Below, one piece after another: positions 6,967 to 9,679 of a DNA stretch of 9,679 nucleotides. Position numbers and translations under genes: made by a program. How positions within the stretch are numbered: the first letter of the stretch is position 1; the number at the start of each line of letters is the position of its first letter. This stretch comes from Desulfuromonadaceae bacterium (GTDB lineage: Bacteria > Desulfobacterota > Desulfuromonadia > Desulfuromonadales > Geopsychrobacteraceae), in assembly GCA_013138655.1 (NCBI GenBank), contig WTCI01000067.1:1-9679 (forward strand), written 5' to 3'. A model generated the notes under the pieces. The model was not told the origin of the DNA and searched no databases. It saw only the letters and a list, made by a program, of their open reading frames with translations.

Positions 6967-9072
6967 TTATTCTCTACTGTCGGCGACGGCGTGTGGGAGG
7001 TGAATGATGAATTCCGTTCCGCGGTTCCGGTTGGAATAACAGGAGATATTGCCGGACATCTCGGCAATCAATTCGCTGACAATTGCCAGGCCCAGGCCGG
7101 AGTGTCCTTTTTTGGTGCTCTCAACCGGTGTGAACAGATTTTTCAAAATAGCATTATCAATGCCGGGGCCATTATCTCTGATTGAAATTTCGAGGTATTC
7201 ATGCCCGTTTTGAAAGCAATGATTACGCGTGGCAATTTCAATCAGACCTTCCTCCGGCAATGCCTCTACCGCATTCTTGATAATATTGATAATGATTTGC
7301 TTCAGGTTGTTCTTTGGACATGGTACGGGAGGAATACCGGTTTCAAGGTTCAGTTTTGACTGAATTTTCTTCTCTGCATAGAGAGAATTTTTAAAAAAAT
7401 TGTCCAGTTCAACCAGTAGGTTGTTGATATTGATCTTGCTGTCTCCCTCGCCAATAAAAGAGTTCGGGTCTGTTGCTTTAGAGAGAATTTTACTGACCCG
7501 ACCCATCTCTTCACTGATGAATTTAATCTCTTCTTTGGCCGCATGGCCATCTGTCAGTTTCTTGCCGAGAATGTAAAGATAGTTATTGATAATCGTCAGA
7601 GGGTTTTTAACCTCATGGACGAGTTTATTGAAGTCAGTGAAACTGATGCTTTGCTGAGAGGTCTCGGTTTCAATCAGGGCGAGATATTTACTGCTGATTT
7701 CATGCGTCAGCATCTCTATGAGAGCGGCTTTTTCCTCGAGATAGTTAACTTCTTTGCGCGCAATACCGATGACCAAGACTCCGAGATTTTCATTGTCGGA
7801 GTAGATTGGCAGACAGAGAGCAGCTTCACTTCCCATAATCCGGATGAGTTGGTTATCAATAATGGAACATTGCTGTTCCAGAGAGATTAATTTCCGTTTT
7901 TCAGTAAAGCATTTAATAATGACGCTATGGTGATCCTGAAGGTTGAATTTGATTTCATCCAGCTTGCGGGTCTCCAGGTCATTAAATGCCGTGAGACATT
8001 GATGAGTTTTGTCGGGTGAAATGAAAAGTAGGTTTTGCAGGTTGAATAATAAGTCGAAACCAATGCGGAGCTCTTTGATAAATGCGGCTTTGTTTTTGCT
8101 CTCACCGCGGGAAAAACATTGTGCCAGCGTCAAATTTTTAATCTGCTCGGAAAATTCTGCGTCCTTGAGTGTGTGATTTGTATCCGGCTCAGATTGCAGC
8201 CAGCTGGTCGCTGAATTAAAGTTGACGGAAAACCCAAGTTCTATCAAGAGTTGTTCCCCCTCTTCAAGCGCAGTGTTGAGACATGCCTGGATATCGTCTT
8301 CAGCAACGCCTAAAAGGAGGGCCGCTTTACTCAGGTCGGCTGCGTTATGCTCTGTGCCGATTTTTGTCGTTACCGAACGGGCTGCGGCAACTATCCTCAG
8401 CAACGCAGGAGAGTTGATGAGCTCATTCGTGTCGGCACGCTGAAAGTGAATGGCATCGGCGAGCAAGGAATCCAGGTTCCAACTTTCAATCAGTACCGAG
8501 CCGATTTCACAGTGATCAATGCCATAATTGTTTCTTTCCAGTTCGCAGAAATTTTCGACATCGTAATAGCGATCCAGAACCGTTTGATAGTTTTCCTTGT
8601 AGTTGACCAGGAGAAGGAGAATACCGATCTGGTGCAGGATCCCGGCAAGGTAGGCCTCTTCAGGTTTTGCATAGCCGGTCAGGTCCGCAAATTTCTCCGC
8701 CAAGTGGGCACAAATCAGTGAACGAAGCCAGGTGTGATGCAGGCCGTTGTCGGCAGATTTAGTGAATTCTGAGAAAAACTGCTGGAGGCAACTGGTGATA
8801 ATGATTTTATGAACATTTCGCATGCCCAGAACAATGAGCATACGACGCAGATCGATAAAGTCATTCCACTGTCGATAAATCGGAGAATTGGCGATCTTCA
8901 GAAACTTTGCAGTCAGACAGGCGTCTTTCTTGATCGCCACCGAGAATTTTTCAAAGGAAGCCTCTCGGTCATTGCAAAGGTTTATCAGTTCAACCAGAAG
9001 GCTTATTTCGGACGGGAGAGCCTCCACGTTGAAGCTTCTATCTTTATAGTAAATTCGTTGCATATCTACCAA
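6967..9072 (-). CDS. Soluble HDOD-(GAF)-histidine kinase
   Basis: A 701-aa protein with no membrane segment, so it probably senses an internal signal. The N-terminal about 20-225 is an HDOD domain: DACLTAKFLKIANSPIY (50-66), then LAGILHQIG (142-150), where the usual HD pair reads His147-Gln148. About 325-470 looks like a GAF sensor with a CLPIYSDNENLGVLVIGI stretch (420-437); this assignment is weaker. The kinase core has the phosphoacceptor His486 in HEVKNPL, the N box with Asn596 and Asn600, RDNGPGI (632-638) and GHSGLGLAIV (656-665). It should autophosphorylate and pass phosphate to the response regulator encoded 5 bases downstream. The frame opens with TTG at 9072 (AAAGGG just upstream, spacing short). 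ATG at 9063, three codons in, is an equally likely start, with AAAGGG 12 bases away. Several stretches are visibly AT-rich compared with glyS. Confidence 0.93.
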   Translation of the reverse strand: MVDMQRIYYKDRSFNVEALPSEISLLVELINLCNDREASFEKFSVAIKKDACLTAKFLKIANSPIYRQWNDFIDLRRMLIVLGMRNVHKIIITSCLQQFFSEFTKSADNGLHHTWLRSLICAHLAEKFADLTGYAKPEEAYLAGILHQIGILLLLVNYKENYQTVLDRYYDVENFCELERNNYGIDHCEIGSVLIESWNLDSLLADAIHFQRADTNELINSPALLRIVAAARSVTTKIGTEHNAADLSKAALLLGVAEDDIQACLNTALEEGEQLLIELGFSVNFNSATSWLQSEPDTNHTLKDAEFSEQIKNLTLAQCFSRGESKNKAAFIKELRIGFDLLFNLQNLLFISPDKTHQCLTAFNDLETRKLDEIKFNLQDHHSVIIKCFTEKRKLISLEQQCSIIDNQLIRIMGSEAALCLPIYSDNENLGVLVIGIARKEVNYLEEKAALIEMLTHEISSKYLALIETETSQQSISFTDFNKLVHEVKNPLTIINNYLYILGKKLTDGHAAKEEIKFISEEMGRVSKILSKATDPNSFIGEGDSKININNLLVELDNFFKNSLYAEKKIQSKLNLETGIPPVPCPKNNLKQIIINIIKNAVEALPEEGLIEIATRNHCFQNGHEYLEISIRDNGPGIDNAILKNLFTPVESTKKGHSGLGLAIVSELIAEMSGNISCYSNRNRGTEFIIHLPHAVADSRE

Positions 9073-9125
9073 GCACCCTTTCCCGAAGGTTATAACGGCA
9101 GATAAATAATTCCAGTGAAAGCAGA

Positions 9126-9154
9126 ATAATACCTTGGGGTTCTTTAATATGCAA
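9126..9154 (-). promoter_or_regulatory. Candidate sigma70 promoter of the kinase-regulator operon
   Basis: Read on the - strand: TTGCAT (9154-9149) as -35, a 17-base spacer, then TATTAT (9131-9126) as -10 with 5 of 6 consensus matches. The -35 keeps only the TTG core. Start near 9119 would give a leader of about 50 bases before the kinase start. A later -10-like TTATAA lies closer to the gene but has no -35 at good spacing. Confidence 0.45.
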
Positions 9155-9199
9155 TGAGGAAAACGGAAAAACTTGTATCGGAAAGGGGTTTATCCTCAT

Positions 9200-9224
9200 C
9201 TTGACCCTCCCCCATCAAGGGGGA
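9200..9224 (-). repeat. C-rich/G-rich palindrome, REP-like
   Basis: Between the DUF2520 stop (9244) and the kinase promoter. On the + strand TCCCCC (9208-9213) pairs with GGGGGA (9219-9224) around a 5-base loop; alternatively CTTGA (9200-9204) pairs with TCAAG (9215-9219). The two hairpins exclude each other. No T-run follows on the - strand, so it is not a standard terminator of the DUF2520 gene. The look (CCCCCTTGATGGGGG on the - strand) recalls intergenic palindromes repeated through many proteobacterial genomes; one copy alone cannot prove this. The rest of 9073-9243 shows only the promoter candidate. Confidence 0.4.
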
Positions 9225-9243
9225 AGTGAGTATGAGCCTGCGA

Positions 9244-9679
9244 TCAAAGTGCCTTCAATATGGACTCTGCTTGCTGAGCGGTAAGGCGACCGGAAGCTTT
9301 TGCCAGCTGAAGAGTTTGTTCGGCAAGTAAACGGTATGCTGGGAGAAGTCTTGGGGCCGAGTTTTCCAGGGCCTTTAGATGGGCAGTCACAGTCCCTGCA
9401 TCCCCACGGACGATGGGACCGGTAAGCCCCTGTTCGGTTCCCAACTGATCAATATTAGCCAGGGTTGCTTGCAGCAGGGGCAGCAGCAGTTTAGTGGCTT
9501 CTTTTGGGTCAATGCCACAGTTGTGCAGCAGCTCAGTCGCAGCCGCGACCAGAGTGACAAAATAATTGGAGGCGATACAGGCTGCGGTATGGTAGAGCGC
9601 TTTTTTATCGCTCTTTCTGCTGAATGCTCGTCCGTCGAAAGCTGCGACCAGCTCCAGTCCGAGTTGTTCGGCCTCTTTG
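9244..9679 (-). CDS. Rossmann-like/DUF2520 domain protein, C-terminal 144 residues (5' end outside window)
   Basis: The frame is open from the right edge to a TGA at 9246-9244; the ATG at 9444 is internal. The visible part matches the all-helical C-terminal DUF2520 domain, which in the whole protein follows an N-terminal NAD(P)-binding Rossmann domain. Recognisable features, numbered from the edge, are FDGRAFSRKSDKKALYHTAA (about 15-34), ASNYFVTLVAA next to it, LLPLLQATLANI in the middle, and LTGPIVRGD (about 87-95). The fold resembles that of beta-hydroxyacid or F420-dependent NADP oxidoreductases, but the substrate and pathway are not established. Family proteins are usually about 280-300 aa, so roughly half is missing. 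It lies upstream of and in the same direction as the kinase operon, 171 bases away, and is probably a separate unit. Confidence 0.85.
   Translation of the reverse strand, partial: KEAEQLGLELVAAFDGRAFSRKSDKKALYHTAACIASNYFVTLVAAATELLHNCGIDPKEATKLLLPLLQATLANIDQLGTEQGLTGPIVRGDAGTVTAHLKALENSAPRLLPAYRLLAEQTLQLAKASGRLTAQQAESILKAL

Noticed and set aside
8347..8721. A 124-codon + strand open frame opposite the kinase
   Set aside because: Antisense shadow of the HDOD coding region; composition follows the opposite strand gene.
9244..9444. A stand-alone 66-residue protein starting at ATG 9444
   Set aside because: The frame continues open to the window edge with clear DUF2520 sequence, so the ATG is internal.

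Overview
The window looks like a chromosomal segment of a delta-type proteobacterium, most likely of the Desulfuromonadales/Geobacter group. This is an inference from gene content: a two-subunit-type glycyl-tRNA synthetase next to pyruvate phosphate dikinase, soluble HDOD- and c-di-GMP-type signalling proteins, and a moderate GC content. No marker in the window fixes the species.

Left part, + strand: the end of glyS (glycyl-tRNA synthetase beta subunit, N-terminus outside the window) is followed by a 260-base gap and then a complete ppdK (887 aa). The gap is not empty. By eye it folds on the + strand into a long branched RNA: a GC-rich closing stem (1797-1804 with 1945-1952), a side hairpin, a 17-pair arm with one mismatch, and a run of seven T directly after the closing stem. 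Several G.U pairs fit only the + strand. A sigma70-like promoter lies upstream of it, and the likely ppdK promoter starts right on its terminator. This candidate small RNA gene is the most interesting item in the window.

Middle: ppdK converges with a two-gene signalling operon on the - strand. The 103 bases between them hold two inverted repeats, the likely transcription ends.

Right part, - strand: a 701-aa soluble HDOD-(GAF)-histidine kinase is followed after 5 bases by a 730-aa REC-PAS-GGDEF-EAL protein. They read as a kinase and its cognate response regulator whose output is synthesis and breakdown of c-di-GMP. A promoter candidate lies about 50 bases upstream of the kinase. Further right are a C-rich/G-rich palindrome and the C-terminal 144 residues of a Rossmann-like/DUF2520 protein that runs off the window.

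The glyS and ppdK genes are housekeeping functions (glycine charging; pyruvate/PEP interconversion). The signalling pair is transcribed separately, with several visibly AT-richer stretches, and has no evident metabolic link to them.
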